Below are positions 1 through 8,460 of a stretch of 64,000 nt of DNA, in pieces. Source of the stretch: Sellimonas caecigallum. Lineage in GTDB: Bacteria; Bacillota; Clostridia; Lachnospirales; Lachnospiraceae. The stretch is from positions 465,089 to 529,088 of the forward strand of contig NZ_VIRV01000001.1 of NCBI RefSeq assembly GCF_019754295.1, read 5' to 3'. Position 1 is the stretch's first letter, and the number at the start of each line of letters is the position of its first letter. The translations under genes and the position numbers were made by a program. Under the pieces are notes generated by a model. It saw nothing but the letters and a program-made list of their open reading frames with translations. It ran no database searches and was not told the origin of the DNA.

Positions 1-762
1 TTTTCCCGCCTTCGTTACCGTACGTATCATCTCCATGTATACTTCCGTCTTTCCGCTTCCCGTCACACCGTATACGAGATAAGTGCCGCGCTTTCCGCTT
101 TCATAATCCTTCCGAAAATGGGAAATTGCGTTCTCTTGCTCTGGCGTAAAGGTAAGTTCTTTCAATTCAGCTGGTTTATGTCTCACAGGATTTCGAATAA
201 TCCTTTCGGCTGAAACTTCCAACACTCCTTTTTCTTCCAGAGCCCGGATAACAGGAGATGTGATATTCAGTTTTTTCGTAATCCATGTGTAGTCAACTTC
301 CTCATCTTCCAGAAGCGCAGCAAGAAGACGCGCTCTCGCCCGCTGATTTTTCCGAAGGAACGACTCAAGCAGTGTTTTTCCTTCTTCTTCTGATATGAGC
401 CGTCTTACGATCTTCTTTTCTTTCTTCTTTTCTTTCTTTTTGATAGGAAGGACTGTCTTGAGAGCCTGGATCATCGTCCCTCCGTAATGCTCTCTCATCC
501 AGGCTGCAAGGGAAAGAAACGTCTCTTCCACCGCCATCGTATGCGGGGCCCTCTCCAGGATTTCCTTGATCTTTGCGGGATCATAACGGCAGTCGTCTGC
601 AAATCCTACGATGTATCCTTTCCGTCTCGCGTTCCCCTTGCCGAACGGCACGATAACTCCGTCTCCAATGATAAGCTGTCCTTCCAGCTCTTCCGGAACA
701 CGATATTCGAAAATACGATCCAGCTTTTCGTGTGTGATGTCTATGATGATCTGTGCATACAT
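1..762 (-). CDS. priA: Primosomal protein N' (PriA), 5' part only
   Basis: This is the N-terminal ~254 residues of the replication-restart helicase; the rest lies beyond the left edge. The protein begins MYAQIIIDITHEKLDRIFEY, a typical PriA 3'-DNA-binding domain start. The helicase Walker A motif GVTGSGKTEVYMEMI is read close to the window edge. A lysine/glutamate-rich stretch and a winged-helix-like segment lie between. In cells PriA reloads DnaB at stalled forks. The start codon overlaps the 3' end of murE by 22 nt on the same strand, so the two are probably translationally coupled. Truncation is due to the window only. Confidence 0.93.
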   Translation of the reverse strand, partial: MYAQIIIDITHEKLDRIFEYRVPEELEGQLIIGDGVIVPFGKGNARRKGYIVGFADDCRYDPAKIKEILERAPHTMAVEETFLSLAAWMREHYGGTMIQALKTVLPIKKKEKKKEKKIVRRLISEEEGKTLLESFLRKNQRARARLLAALLEDEEVDYTWITKKLNITSPVIRALEEKGVLEVSAERIIRNPVRHKPAELKELTFTPEQENAISHFRKDYESGKRGTYLVYGVTGSGKTEVYMEMIRTVTKAGK

Positions 763-2228
763 GCTTCTTTTACCAATCTCCGTTCGTCCATTTCATATTT
801 TATTCCTTGTATTTCCTGGTATGTTTCGTGGCCTTTTCCAGCCACCACAATGATGTCCCCCTCTCGAGCCATCCCTACCGCAAAGTCCACCGCCTTTCTT
901 CGGTCCGGGATTTTTATATAATCCCCTTTCGTCTCCCGGATTCCCTCTTCGATATCATCCATGATATCCTCCGGGTTTTCCCATCGTGGATTATCCGACG
1001 TGATAACAGTCAGATCCGAAAGCAGACCCGATACGCGCCCCATTTCGTATCTTCTGTCCTTTGCCCTCCCCCCACCGCATCCAAAGACGGTAATAAGCCG
1101 ATGCGGCCGGTACTTACGCATTGTGTCAAGAAAGCTCTTAAGACTCATAGCGTTGTGTGCATAATCGATGACAGCCACTGCACCTCCCGGAATTTTGATA
1201 AACTCGGCTCTTCCTTTTACTGAAAACTGTCTCAGAGTCTTTCGGATTTTTTCTTTGTCCACACCCATCATCCGGCAGACCGCGATCGCCGCCAGCGCAT
1301 TGTACACCGTATATTCCCCTGGGACAGGGATCGCGTACTCCGTTTTGTCCTGTGTAAATATTACCCCCGGCCTTCCATCGACCCACGTATCCGTGAAAAT
1401 ATTCTCTGCCCGGAATCTTCCGCTTCGTATCCCATAAGTGATCTTGCGGCACGGAGTATCACGGAAAACAGCGTCATATCTTTTGTCATCCCGGTTTCCG
1501 ACCCCGAAATCACTCTGGAGAAAAAGTTTTCTTTTACACTCCAGATATTCCGCCTCATCGCTATGCTCAAATCGGCTGATATGATCTTTCCCGAGATTCA
1601 GAAAAATACCGATATCAAACATGATGCCATATGTCCGTTCAAGCTTAAGTGCCTGACTGGAAACTTCCATCACACAGATATCGCAGCCGTTTTCTCTCAT
1701 TCTCCCCAACTCTCTATGCAGGCATACTGCGTCTGGCGTTGTGTGCACGGAGGGAATGCTTTTTTCCCCATCGAACTGCTCGATTGTTCCTAAAAGCCCG
1801 ACACGATATCCTGCATCTTCCAGAATATGCCGTATCATATAAGCGGTTGTTGTTTTTCCCTTCGTCCCAGTCACGCCGATCATGACAAGTGACTCTGCCG
1901 GGTATCCTTCGTAGGCGGCTGCAAGAACAGACAACGCCTCCCTTTCATCTTCCACGAGAATGCCTGCACATTCATTTCCGGCTTTCAAAATGGCTTTTAG
2001 CTCTTCTTTCTGTTCTTTTGGTGCGGCTACCAACGCCGCTCCTTTTTCTATGGCTTCCCTTCCATATGTGATTCCATCGCAGACACTTCCCCTGATGCAG
2101 ACGAAAATACTTCCGGGGATCACATCCCTGGAATTGCTAAATACTCCTGTGACCTCCGTATTAGGGATTTCTTTCGTGCCTTCCAGCCTTTCATATGCGA
2201 TCGTATGAAGAAGTCCCGAAAGTTTCAT
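741..2228 (-). CDS. murE: UDP-MurNAc-tripeptide synthetase MurE (meso-DAP type)
   Basis: Cytosolic Mur ligase that adds the third residue to UDP-MurNAc-L-Ala-D-Glu. The N-terminal UDP-binding domain is followed by the P-loop GVTGTKGKTTTAYMI, the central HTTPD segment and the C-terminal specificity motif DNPR (in SDNPRWENPED). In characterised MurE proteins DNPR marks meso-diaminopimelate ligases, and this fits dapL and dapF elsewhere in the window. I chose the ATG at 2226-2228 (protein begins MKLSGLLHTIAYE): a promoter at 2270-2298 would start transcription near 2263, so an in-frame TTG at 2261 has no leader. The 495-residue length is normal. The 3' end overlaps priA. Confidence 0.93.
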   Translation of the reverse strand: MKLSGLLHTIAYERLEGTKEIPNTEVTGVFSNSRDVIPGSIFVCIRGSVCDGITYGREAIEKGAALVAAPKEQKEELKAILKAGNECAGILVEDEREALSVLAAAYEGYPAESLVMIGVTGTKGKTTTAYMIRHILEDAGYRVGLLGTIEQFDGEKSIPSVHTTPDAVCLHRELGRMRENGCDICVMEVSSQALKLERTYGIMFDIGIFLNLGKDHISRFEHSDEAEYLECKRKLFLQSDFGVGNRDDKRYDAVFRDTPCRKITYGIRSGRFRAENIFTDTWVDGRPGVIFTQDKTEYAIPVPGEYTVYNALAAIAVCRMMGVDKEKIRKTLRQFSVKGRAEFIKIPGGAVAVIDYAHNAMSLKSFLDTMRKYRPHRLITVFGCGGGRAKDRRYEMGRVSGLLSDLTVITSDNPRWENPEDIMDDIEEGIRETKGDYIKIPDRRKAVDFAVGMAREGDIIVVAGKGHETYQEIQGIKYEMDERRLVKEACMHRSS

Positions 2229-2269
2229 ATTCCATGAGTTCCCGATAGCTCTTTCTATCAATATAAGTA

Positions 2270-2298
2270 ATCATAACATAATTGTTACTTTTCGCCAA
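2270..2298 (-). promoter_or_regulatory. Promoter for murE-priA
   Basis: On the minus strand TTGGCG (2293-2298) and TATGAT (2270-2275) are separated by exactly 17 nt. This predicts a short leader before the murE ATG at 2228. Confidence 0.6.
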
Positions 2299-2321
2299 CC
2301 GCCTACTTCCATCGGGGCATC

Positions 2322-2350
2322 TTGTTATTTCATACTTTCCGTGTTATACT
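2322..2350 (+). promoter_or_regulatory. Promoter for the arginase gene
   Basis: TTGTTA (2322-2327) and TATACT (2345-2350) with a 17-nt spacer, 40 nt upstream of the ATG at 2390. It is divergent from the murE promoter. Confidence 0.6.
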
Positions 2351-2389
2351 GAAATCCTGTCAAAGAATAATTTTTCATTGGAGGTTTTT

Positions 2390-3256
2390 ATGTTCAGTAT
2401 TTTTGGATGCCCGATGCACCATGGGGTAGGTGCTCCGGGACTCAAATACAGTCTGGATTATCTCAGAAACAGGTATGAGAATCTCCGGATCGCAAAGCTG
2501 CCTGAGATTATCATGGAAGAGGATGCTTCCACCCCTCTTAAAAATTTAAATACGGTTGCCGCTACATGCCAGAGTATCGCCCAGTATATGTATTCTGTGC
2601 TGGAGATTGGAAAAACTCCGATTTTTCTTGGCGGGGATCACAGTGTCGTCATGGGATCCGCCTCCGCATCCAGTGTCTACGTGAAAGACACGTTTGGGGA
2701 AGATACCGGTTTGATCTACATCGATGCCCATGCGGATATCAATACAGACCAGACGACAGTGACCGGAAATATCCACGGTGTTCCGGTTTCTGCGCTCCTG
2801 GGAATGGGAAACCCGAAACTGACTGGCTTTTTAAAAGAGGGGCCGAAATACAAGCCAGAAAATATCGTTTACCTGGGACTTCGGGATATTGATCCACCGG
2901 AACTTACGATCCTCAACGAGCAGAAGATTCTCTACTATACCTATGAGGAAATCTGTGACAAAGGGCTTGACCAATGTCTTACCGAGACGATCCGACATCT
3001 TTCTCATCTGAACCACATTCATCTGAGTTTCGACATTGATTCTATGGATCCTGACATCATGCCGGGCGTCTCCGTACCTGTACCGGGCGGATTTGACGAG
3101 GAAGATGTGTTTCTGATGTTCCGCAGGCTTATGAATGAACTTCACATCCTTTCGTACGACATTGTGGAATTCAATCAGGAGTACGATAAGGGCAACAGGA
3201 CTGCTGATTTCGTCTCTGAACTTGTGGATTTTATCGAAAAATCAGGAAAGAATTGA
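2390..3256 (+). CDS. Arginase/ureohydrolase
   Basis: Binuclear manganese ureohydrolase of 288 residues. The signature metal motifs are present: GGDHSVVMG, DAHADINTD and SFDIDSMDPDIMPG. The N-terminus (FGCPMHHGVGAPG) resembles RocF-type arginases, so hydrolysis of L-arginine to ornithine and urea is the most likely reaction; agmatinase or formimidoylglutamase activity cannot be excluded by eye. The ATG at 2390 has a TTGGAGG ribosome-binding site. The gene stands alone, divergent from murE and convergent with the second murE operon, with a shared terminator between. Ornithine production next to a non-DAP MurE is a possible but unproven link. Confidence 0.85.
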   Translation: MFSIFGCPMHHGVGAPGLKYSLDYLRNRYENLRIAKLPEIIMEEDASTPLKNLNTVAATCQSIAQYMYSVLEIGKTPIFLGGDHSVVMGSASASSVYVKDTFGEDTGLIYIDAHADINTDQTTVTGNIHGVPVSALLGMGNPKLTGFLKEGPKYKPENIVYLGLRDIDPPELTILNEQKILYYTYEEICDKGLDQCLTETIRHLSHLNHIHLSFDIDSMDPDIMPGVSVPVPGGFDEEDVFLMFRRLMNELHILSYDIVEFNQEYDKGNRTADFVSELVDFIEKSGKN

Positions 3257-3454
3257 AAAAATACCTGATACAACAATAAGTTGAAACGTAAATGTCGGCT
3301 CTGCACCATATTTTGTTCTGGCTATGTGTATTAACTCGCGCAGCATCTGTTCTCTGTTTTCTTCCGTGCAGAAATATTGGTATGGGTGGCTGACTGACGC
3401 AGTATTAGTTTGCATCATTTGTGTTTTTACTCCGATTGCGTCATAACGAGAGAG

Positions 3455-3493
3455 AAAGCGGGCAAGAAGCCGTTAGGCTTCCTGTCCGCTTTT
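3455..3493. terminator. Bidirectional intrinsic terminator
   Basis: A long stem of AAAGCGGgCAaGAAGCC and its complement around the loop GTTA, with CTTTT on the plus side. It sits between the convergent arginase and murE2 genes. Confidence 0.8.
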
Positions 3494-3497
3494 CGTC

Positions 3498-5021
3498 TTA
3501 TTTCCCGCTATCGTATTCTTCTAAATATTTCTTTACGTATTCCACATCGGACGGACAGTCAATATACTCACATCCATATTTCTGCCGCGTCTCATTGCCT
3601 TTTCCAGTCACGAGAAGAACCGTCTTGTCTTTCGCTTCCCGGATGGCGGTACGGATGGCTTCCCCACGGTCTTCGATGATGGCATACGGACAATGCTGCG
3701 CTTCCACATACTGGGCAATGTCCTTTGAAATGTCCTCTGCCGGCTCATATCCAGGATCTTCAGCTGCCAGATATACTTTCTCAGCGTATTTTCCGGCGAT
3801 AGTCCCAAGGTCTCTTCTGCGGATATAAGCTTTTTTCCCCGGACATCCAAAGATCGAAACGATTCCATAATCCGGATACTCTTCTTTTGTGGAAGAGAAA
3901 AGCTTCTCAAAACTCAGTTTATTGTGCGCATAGTCTACGATGGCGATGATCTTCTTGTCTTTGCTTGCGTACAATTCCATCCGCCCGCTGGAACGTGCCC
4001 TCTGGAGTCCGGAATGGGCAAACTGTCTCGGAATACCAAGAATCTCCGCCGCCGCGATTACGGCCAGTGCATTCTCCACATTGAAAAGACCTGGCATAGT
4101 CAGAATAAATTCTTCGTCAAAGTCTTTTGCTTTCACGGAAAACTTCGTTTCATGTCCGTCTTTTCGGATATTATAACCATAATAGTCTGCTTCTTCACAT
4201 TTTGTGCTGAAAGTAACCATATCCCCGGCCGCCTTCGCTTCCTCCAGGATCCGATCTGAAAAGTCTGCGTCGAGATTGACGACCGCATGTTTTGTCTGGG
4301 CAAACATTTTCATCTTGGAAGCAAAATAATCGGCAAAATCAGGATGTTCAATAGGGCTGATATGATCTTCTGAAATATTCAGGAAAATTCCCACGTCAAA
4401 GATCAGATTATCTACCCGATTGTATTTTAATGCCTGGCTTGACACTTCCATTTCCACGAACTCGATTCCACTGTCAGCTGCATTTCGGAAATGTCTTTGA
4501 AGCTCTACCGCTTCGGGCGTCGTGATGTGTGATTCCACTCGACTTACCCCATCATAAATATCGATAGATGAGATGACCGCACTTTCTTTCTTCCCGAGGT
4601 GCTCCATATAATCATCCACGACAGCCTTCATATAGTAGGCAGAGGTGGATTTTCCTTTTGTTCCTCCGATTCCGATAACCGTCATATCTTCCCACGCAGA
4701 ATGGTAGAAGAAGTCAGCAAGGACCGGCATAGCCTTTCTGACATCCTTTACGATCAAATATGGGACATCCTTTGTAAGGCTGTACTTTTTCTCACTTACA
4801 TAAAGGACAGCGCCTTTTTCCACTGCACTTTGCAGATACTCTTCCTTAAACGCAGCCCCCTTGCAGATGAAGATCGTATCTTCCTTTACTTCCCGGGAGT
4901 CATAGGTTAATATTCGGGCTTTCTTGTCTTCCTGTCCGAAAAGTTCCGCCTCAAGAAGCATCCCCTTTTCTTTCAGAAGTTCGGCATATGTTTTCAGCGT
5001 GTCGCTTTTCATCTGTGCCAT
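3498..5021 (-). CDS. Second MurE-type Mur ligase, non-DAP specificity motif
   Basis: A full-length (507 residue) Mur ligase with the MurE-style N-terminal domain (YDSREVKEDTIFICKG), P-loop GGTKGKSTSAYYMK, ITTPEAVELQ segment and SSQALKYNR. At the position where DAP-adding enzymes have DNPR it reads EDPG (LAAEDPGYEPAED), so the amino acid substrate is probably not meso-DAP. It is the last gene of an operon with an aspartate racemase (22 nt upstream) and a D-aspartate ligase-like ATP-grasp enzyme. By family it should act on UDP-MurNAc-dipeptide in the cytosol; L-Lys, L-Orn or another residue is possible. RBS AAAGGAG supports the start at 5021. Confidence 0.85.
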   Translation of the reverse strand: MAQMKSDTLKTYAELLKEKGMLLEAELFGQEDKKARILTYDSREVKEDTIFICKGAAFKEEYLQSAVEKGAVLYVSEKKYSLTKDVPYLIVKDVRKAMPVLADFFYHSAWEDMTVIGIGGTKGKSTSAYYMKAVVDDYMEHLGKKESAVISSIDIYDGVSRVESHITTPEAVELQRHFRNAADSGIEFVEMEVSSQALKYNRVDNLIFDVGIFLNISEDHISPIEHPDFADYFASKMKMFAQTKHAVVNLDADFSDRILEEAKAAGDMVTFSTKCEEADYYGYNIRKDGHETKFSVKAKDFDEEFILTMPGLFNVENALAVIAAAEILGIPRQFAHSGLQRARSSGRMELYASKDKKIIAIVDYAHNKLSFEKLFSSTKEEYPDYGIVSIFGCPGKKAYIRRRDLGTIAGKYAEKVYLAAEDPGYEPAEDISKDIAQYVEAQHCPYAIIEDRGEAIRTAIREAKDKTVLLVTGKGNETRQKYGCEYIDCPSDVEYVKKYLEEYDSGK

Positions 5022-5043
5022 ATGTTTTCTCCTTTATTGCTGT

Positions 5044-5745
5044 TTATTTGTACTGTGCGCCTGAGCGCAGGATGGATTCCCGGATCAGGACATCCATAGC
5101 ATCCTGACAGATTGCCGGGAGGACGTGATCTTTTTTAAAGACGGAAATCTCCGTGCATGCGAGGATGACCGCATCACAGTCTTTTTTGATAAACTCTTCC
5201 ATCGTCCGCTCAAATTTCTGGTAATCCCCCTTTTTTCCTGCCTTTACATCGTCGTAGATCAGAGACATCACATCTCTTTGTCTCTGTTCGGACGGTGAGA
5301 CAGCCTCGATCCCCAGCCTTTCGCATTCTTTGTGGTAGATACCGGAAGAAATCGTTCCGTCTGTCCCCATAATGCCGATCTTTCTGACACCTTCATATCT
5401 GTCTGCAGCGTATCTTACCGCTTCCCTTGGCATATGGATGATGGGAATATCTGTCATAGCCTGGATCCGATCGTAAAAATAGTGTGACGTATTGCATGGG
5501 ATCGCGATATGGTCCACATGAAGCAGCTCCATGGCATGTACATCTTCCCTCATGGCTTCCAACAGCTCTTTGTCTTCTCCGCTTATGATGGCTTTTGTCC
5601 GGTCCGGCATCTGGGCATGGCTTAAAATCGCCATATTGATATGTTCCTGGTCACAGTCTGCCTTCGTATGGCGGATGACTTCTTCGTAAAAATATGCGGT
5701 TGCCTCGGGTCCCATACCGCCGATGACTCCTAATTTTCCTTTCAT
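5044..5745 (-). CDS. Aspartate/glutamate racemase family protein
   Basis: PLP-independent amino acid racemase of 233 residues. It starts with KLGVIGGMGPEAT, the aspartate racemase signature, and carries the two catalytic cysteines in PCNTSH and ACTEIS. The family interconverts L- and D-aspartate (some members act on glutamate). The gene lies 41 nt downstream of the ATP-grasp ligase gene and 22 nt upstream of murE2, so it very likely feeds D-Asp to the ligase. The start at 5745 has an AGGAGGGGA ribosome-binding site. Confidence 0.88.
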   Translation of the reverse strand: MKGKLGVIGGMGPEATAYFYEEVIRHTKADCDQEHINMAILSHAQMPDRTKAIISGEDKELLEAMREDVHAMELLHVDHIAIPCNTSHYFYDRIQAMTDIPIIHMPREAVRYAADRYEGVRKIGIMGTDGTISSGIYHKECERLGIEAVSPSEQRQRDVMSLIYDDVKAGKKGDYQKFERTMEEFIKKDCDAVILACTEISVFKKDHVLPAICQDAMDVLIRESILRSGAQYK

Positions 5746-5786
5746 AGTCCCCTCCTTATATAGTGCAAAGATGCCCTTTCCTGCTC

Positions 5787-6998
5787 TTAGCTATAGTACT
5801 TTTTAAATTTGATAAAGTGACTGAAATGAGTCCGAACCATGCGGTAGAAGCGGTGCAGTCCCAGATCTCCCCTCTTAAATACAGGATTGACCATCTTCTT
5901 CTCTTTTATCAGCCTTTTCATCAGAGCTTTTGATTTCGGATCTTTCACGTATTTGAATGCTACCGCTCTCGGGACAACCATCCAGAGATGCTCCTCCTTG
6001 GCCGTCTCAAATTTCAGTTCTTTGCCGTAGACATACTCTTCCACTATATATTTTGCAACGTTGAATCCAGAGCCAGTCACATAATAGTTGCTGCGCCCCT
6101 GTCTTGTATTGATCTCGAAAAATTTGTATTTCCCGTCCCTTTTATCGTATTTGATATCAAAATTGGAAAATCCCACATAGTGAATATCTTCCAGAAGATT
6201 TTTGACACGCTTCATCAGACCGTCGTTTGGTTCTGTAATGATCACTGCATGGTTTCCGATACCGTGCGGCGTGTGTTCTTCCAAAAGTACATGGCCAAGG
6301 CACATCATTTTTACCTTTCCGTTTCTGTCCGAATAGGAAGTAAGCACGCGCATATATTCGTCGTTCCCCGGAATCATATCCTGTATGATCAGATCATCAT
6401 CATACCCTGCGCCGTAAATCTGGCCGATCACAGTCTCCAGCTCCTGTCTTGATTCGATGGTATATACTTTTTTCTGTGTATCAAAAGGATGCTCCCAGTA
6501 CTTGATGCTGTCAGATGGCTTCAGGATAACCGGATAAGGGAAGTCAATCTTAAAATCCATGGACATGCCGTTTTTATAAACAAATGTACCTGGATAATCT
6601 ACTCCGTGTTTTTCACACAGGTTATAAAAAGTTTCTTTTTGCTGCAGACTGTTCATCAGGTCAAAGTCGATATATGGAGCAATGATATTCGGCTCCAGCT
6701 CTTTTTTGTGCTTGCTGATGAGCGCTACATAGCTGTCTCCGCATCCTACGAGCACGATCTTCTTATCTTTACGTTTCTTTGCAAATGTGTTGACTGTTTT
6801 CAGAAAATAGTCATCGGTATCGATCTTCGGATTGGCATGATACTCGATCATTTTACTCTGATAGCTTGGACCTGTCGGGTATTTCCCGAAGATATATGTC
6901 TTTACCTTGTACTGCTCATAGAAAGCTCTTGCCACACTGTATGTGTTGATGTCCCCTCCAAGGAGTACAGGTACGAATTCTCTCTGCACAAATTCCAT
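5787..6998 (-). CDS. ATP-grasp carboxylate-amine ligase, probable D-aspartate ligase
   Basis: A 403-residue ATP-grasp enzyme. The N-terminus FVPVLLGGDINTYSVARAF resembles the enterococcal D-aspartate ligase Asl-fm, which adds D-Asp to the side chain of residue 3 of the peptidoglycan precursor. ATP-grasp features are visible: VILKPSDSIKYW, the central IIQDMIPGNDEYMRV and the metal-binding FFEINTRQGRSNYY. It is the first gene of an operon with aspartate racemase and murE2, the same partner (racemase) as in Enterococcus faecium. RBS GAGGAA. The substrate is inferred from similarity I recall and from context, not proven. Confidence 0.78.
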   Translation of the reverse strand: MEFVQREFVPVLLGGDINTYSVARAFYEQYKVKTYIFGKYPTGPSYQSKMIEYHANPKIDTDDYFLKTVNTFAKKRKDKKIVLVGCGDSYVALISKHKKELEPNIIAPYIDFDLMNSLQQKETFYNLCEKHGVDYPGTFVYKNGMSMDFKIDFPYPVILKPSDSIKYWEHPFDTQKKVYTIESRQELETVIGQIYGAGYDDDLIIQDMIPGNDEYMRVLTSYSDRNGKVKMMCLGHVLLEEHTPHGIGNHAVIITEPNDGLMKRVKNLLEDIHYVGFSNFDIKYDKRDGKYKFFEINTRQGRSNYYVTGSGFNVAKYIVEEYVYGKELKFETAKEEHLWMVVPRAVAFKYVKDPKSKALMKRLIKEKKMVNPVFKRGDLGLHRFYRMVRTHFSHFIKFKKYYS

Positions 6999-7035
6999 CT
7001 TTTTCTTCCTCTTTTCTCGTTATTCACATCATTTT

Positions 7036-7064
7036 ATTATACCTCTCACAGAAAATGCTGTCAA
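7036..7064 (-). promoter_or_regulatory. Consensus promoter for the ligase-racemase-murE2 operon
   Basis: On the minus strand TTGACA (7059-7064) and TATAAT (7036-7041) with a 17-nt spacer, a perfect sigma-A match, lying just after the dinB stop codon. Strong constitutive transcription is expected. Confidence 0.85.
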
Positions 7065-7067
7065 ACG

Positions 7068-8270
7068 CTATTTCCCGTCCATCAGCGTCCCACGGAATAC
7101 CGCGTCATCCCCAAATTTCTTCTTAATCTCATCGAGAGCCTGGTCAAGTTTCTGATGCTTTTCATCCTTCTTTTTTTCTTCCATATAGTCAAAAAGATTC
7201 ATCTGCAAAGGGACGTCTTCTTCATGAAGCTTGGCGGTACGGATTCCCAAAAGCCGGATGGGTTCTCCGCTCCATAGTTCTCCGAACAGTCTGCACGCTG
7301 CTTTATAGATGACACTGTCCGCCTGTGAAGGTGTGTCCAGTATCGCCTGATGGGATACATTCCGAAAGTTGGCATAGCGTATCTCCACACTTACCATTCC
7401 CGCTTTCTTCTGCGCCTTTCTGAGTCTTCGCCCGACGCTTTCCGACAATGAAAGGAGAACCTTCCGGGCCTCTTCCGCCGTCTCTGCATCCCTGGAAAGT
7501 GTGATGGAATTTCCTATCCCTTTTGCTTCTTCCGCCTCCGAGCGAACGATATCATCCCCGATTCCATTGGCAAATTCCCAAAGTGTCCTGCCATGGCTCT
7601 TCAGATGAAGGGAGAGGAAGTTCGGATCTGCTTTTGCCAGCTCTCCTATCGTCCGGATCTCCAGCTTTCTCAGCACTTCTACGCTGGAGCGTCCCGCCAT
7701 ATAGAGCTCAGACACTGGAAGGGGCCACATTTTTTCCGGCATCTCCTTTGGGAAAAGTGTGTGAACACGGTCCGGCTTCTCAAAATCGGATGCCATTTTT
7801 GCCAGCAATTTGTTGGTAGAAACCCCGATGTTGACAGTAAATCCAAGCTCATCTCGGATCCGGTTTTTAATATCAAAAGCTCCTTCTATGGGATCTGAAA
7901 AGCGATATGCGATCCCGGTAAAATCCAGGAAGCATTCGTCGATGCTAAGCTGCTCAATATCCGGTGTGTAATCTTTTAAAAGATTCATCATCTGTCTGCT
8001 GTACCAGGCATAGAGTTTATGATCCGGTCGCTCCATTCTGAGATCCGGGCATTTTTTCAGGGCATTTACAACCGGTTCGCCGGTTCGGATGCCAAATCGT
8101 TTTGCCGGGATAGATTTTGCCAGCACCACCCCGTGACGCGATTCCCGGTCGCCTCCGATAATGCACGGGATATCTCTGAGATCCTCGTCTGCACCTTTTT
8201 TCAGATACTCTATGGCTGTCCAGCTCAAATACGCCGAATTCACATCAATATGAAAGATTGTCGGACACAT
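7068..8270 (-). CDS. dinB: DNA polymerase IV (Y family)
   Basis: Translesion polymerase of 400 residues. The Y-family active-site motifs are HIDVNSAYLSW near the N-terminus and SIDECFLDF near residue 105, giving the catalytic acidic residues. Helix-hairpin-helix (ELAKADPNF region) and little-finger domains follow. The C-terminus lacks a clear extended clamp motif but ends with a charged tail after QMNLFDY, which looks like a beta-clamp binding motif (Q..L..F type). RBS GGGGGA before 8270. A perfect inverted repeat lies 26 nt upstream. It is monocistronic as far as can be seen. Confidence 0.92.
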   Translation of the reverse strand: MCPTIFHIDVNSAYLSWTAIEYLKKGADEDLRDIPCIIGGDRESRHGVVLAKSIPAKRFGIRTGEPVVNALKKCPDLRMERPDHKLYAWYSRQMMNLLKDYTPDIEQLSIDECFLDFTGIAYRFSDPIEGAFDIKNRIRDELGFTVNIGVSTNKLLAKMASDFEKPDRVHTLFPKEMPEKMWPLPVSELYMAGRSSVEVLRKLEIRTIGELAKADPNFLSLHLKSHGRTLWEFANGIGDDIVRSEAEEAKGIGNSITLSRDAETAEEARKVLLSLSESVGRRLRKAQKKAGMVSVEIRYANFRNVSHQAILDTPSQADSVIYKAACRLFGELWSGEPIRLLGIRTAKLHEEDVPLQMNLFDYMEEKKKDEKHQKLDQALDEIKKKFGDDAVFRGTLMDGK

Positions 8271-8295
8271 AGCAGTTCCCCCTTTGCTTTTCGGA

Positions 8296-8316
8296 CTGCA
8301 CTTGTTCAGGGTGCAG
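8296..8316. promoter_or_regulatory. Inverted repeat upstream of dinB
   Basis: CTGCAC-N9-GTGCAG, perfect in both arms, centred about 36 nt before the dinB start codon. It could be an operator or a leader hairpin. It does not match the GAAC-N4-GTTC LexA box of Firmicutes. Confidence 0.35.
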
Positions 8317-8348
8317 GATATTCTCCAAATCTATCTCTATATTAACAG

Positions 8349-8385
8349 CAAAAGAGGCAGGATTCCAGTCTCATCCTGTCTCTTT
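8349..8385 (-). terminator. Terminator of the MerR gene
   Basis: AAAAGAGGCAGGA pairs with TCCTGTCTCTTTT (one G-T pair) around an 11-nt loop. It lies downstream of the minus-strand MerR gene. Confidence 0.7.
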
Positions 8386-8460
8386 TCCAGATTGCATCCT
8401 TAACTCAATGCTCATGTGCCATAAAGTAACACACAAGAATTTGATAGACAGCAGCCTACA

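Noticed and set aside
2229..2261. TTG start for murE at 2261
   Set aside because: The predicted transcription start is near 2263 and no ribosome-binding site precedes it; the ATG at 2228 fits the family.
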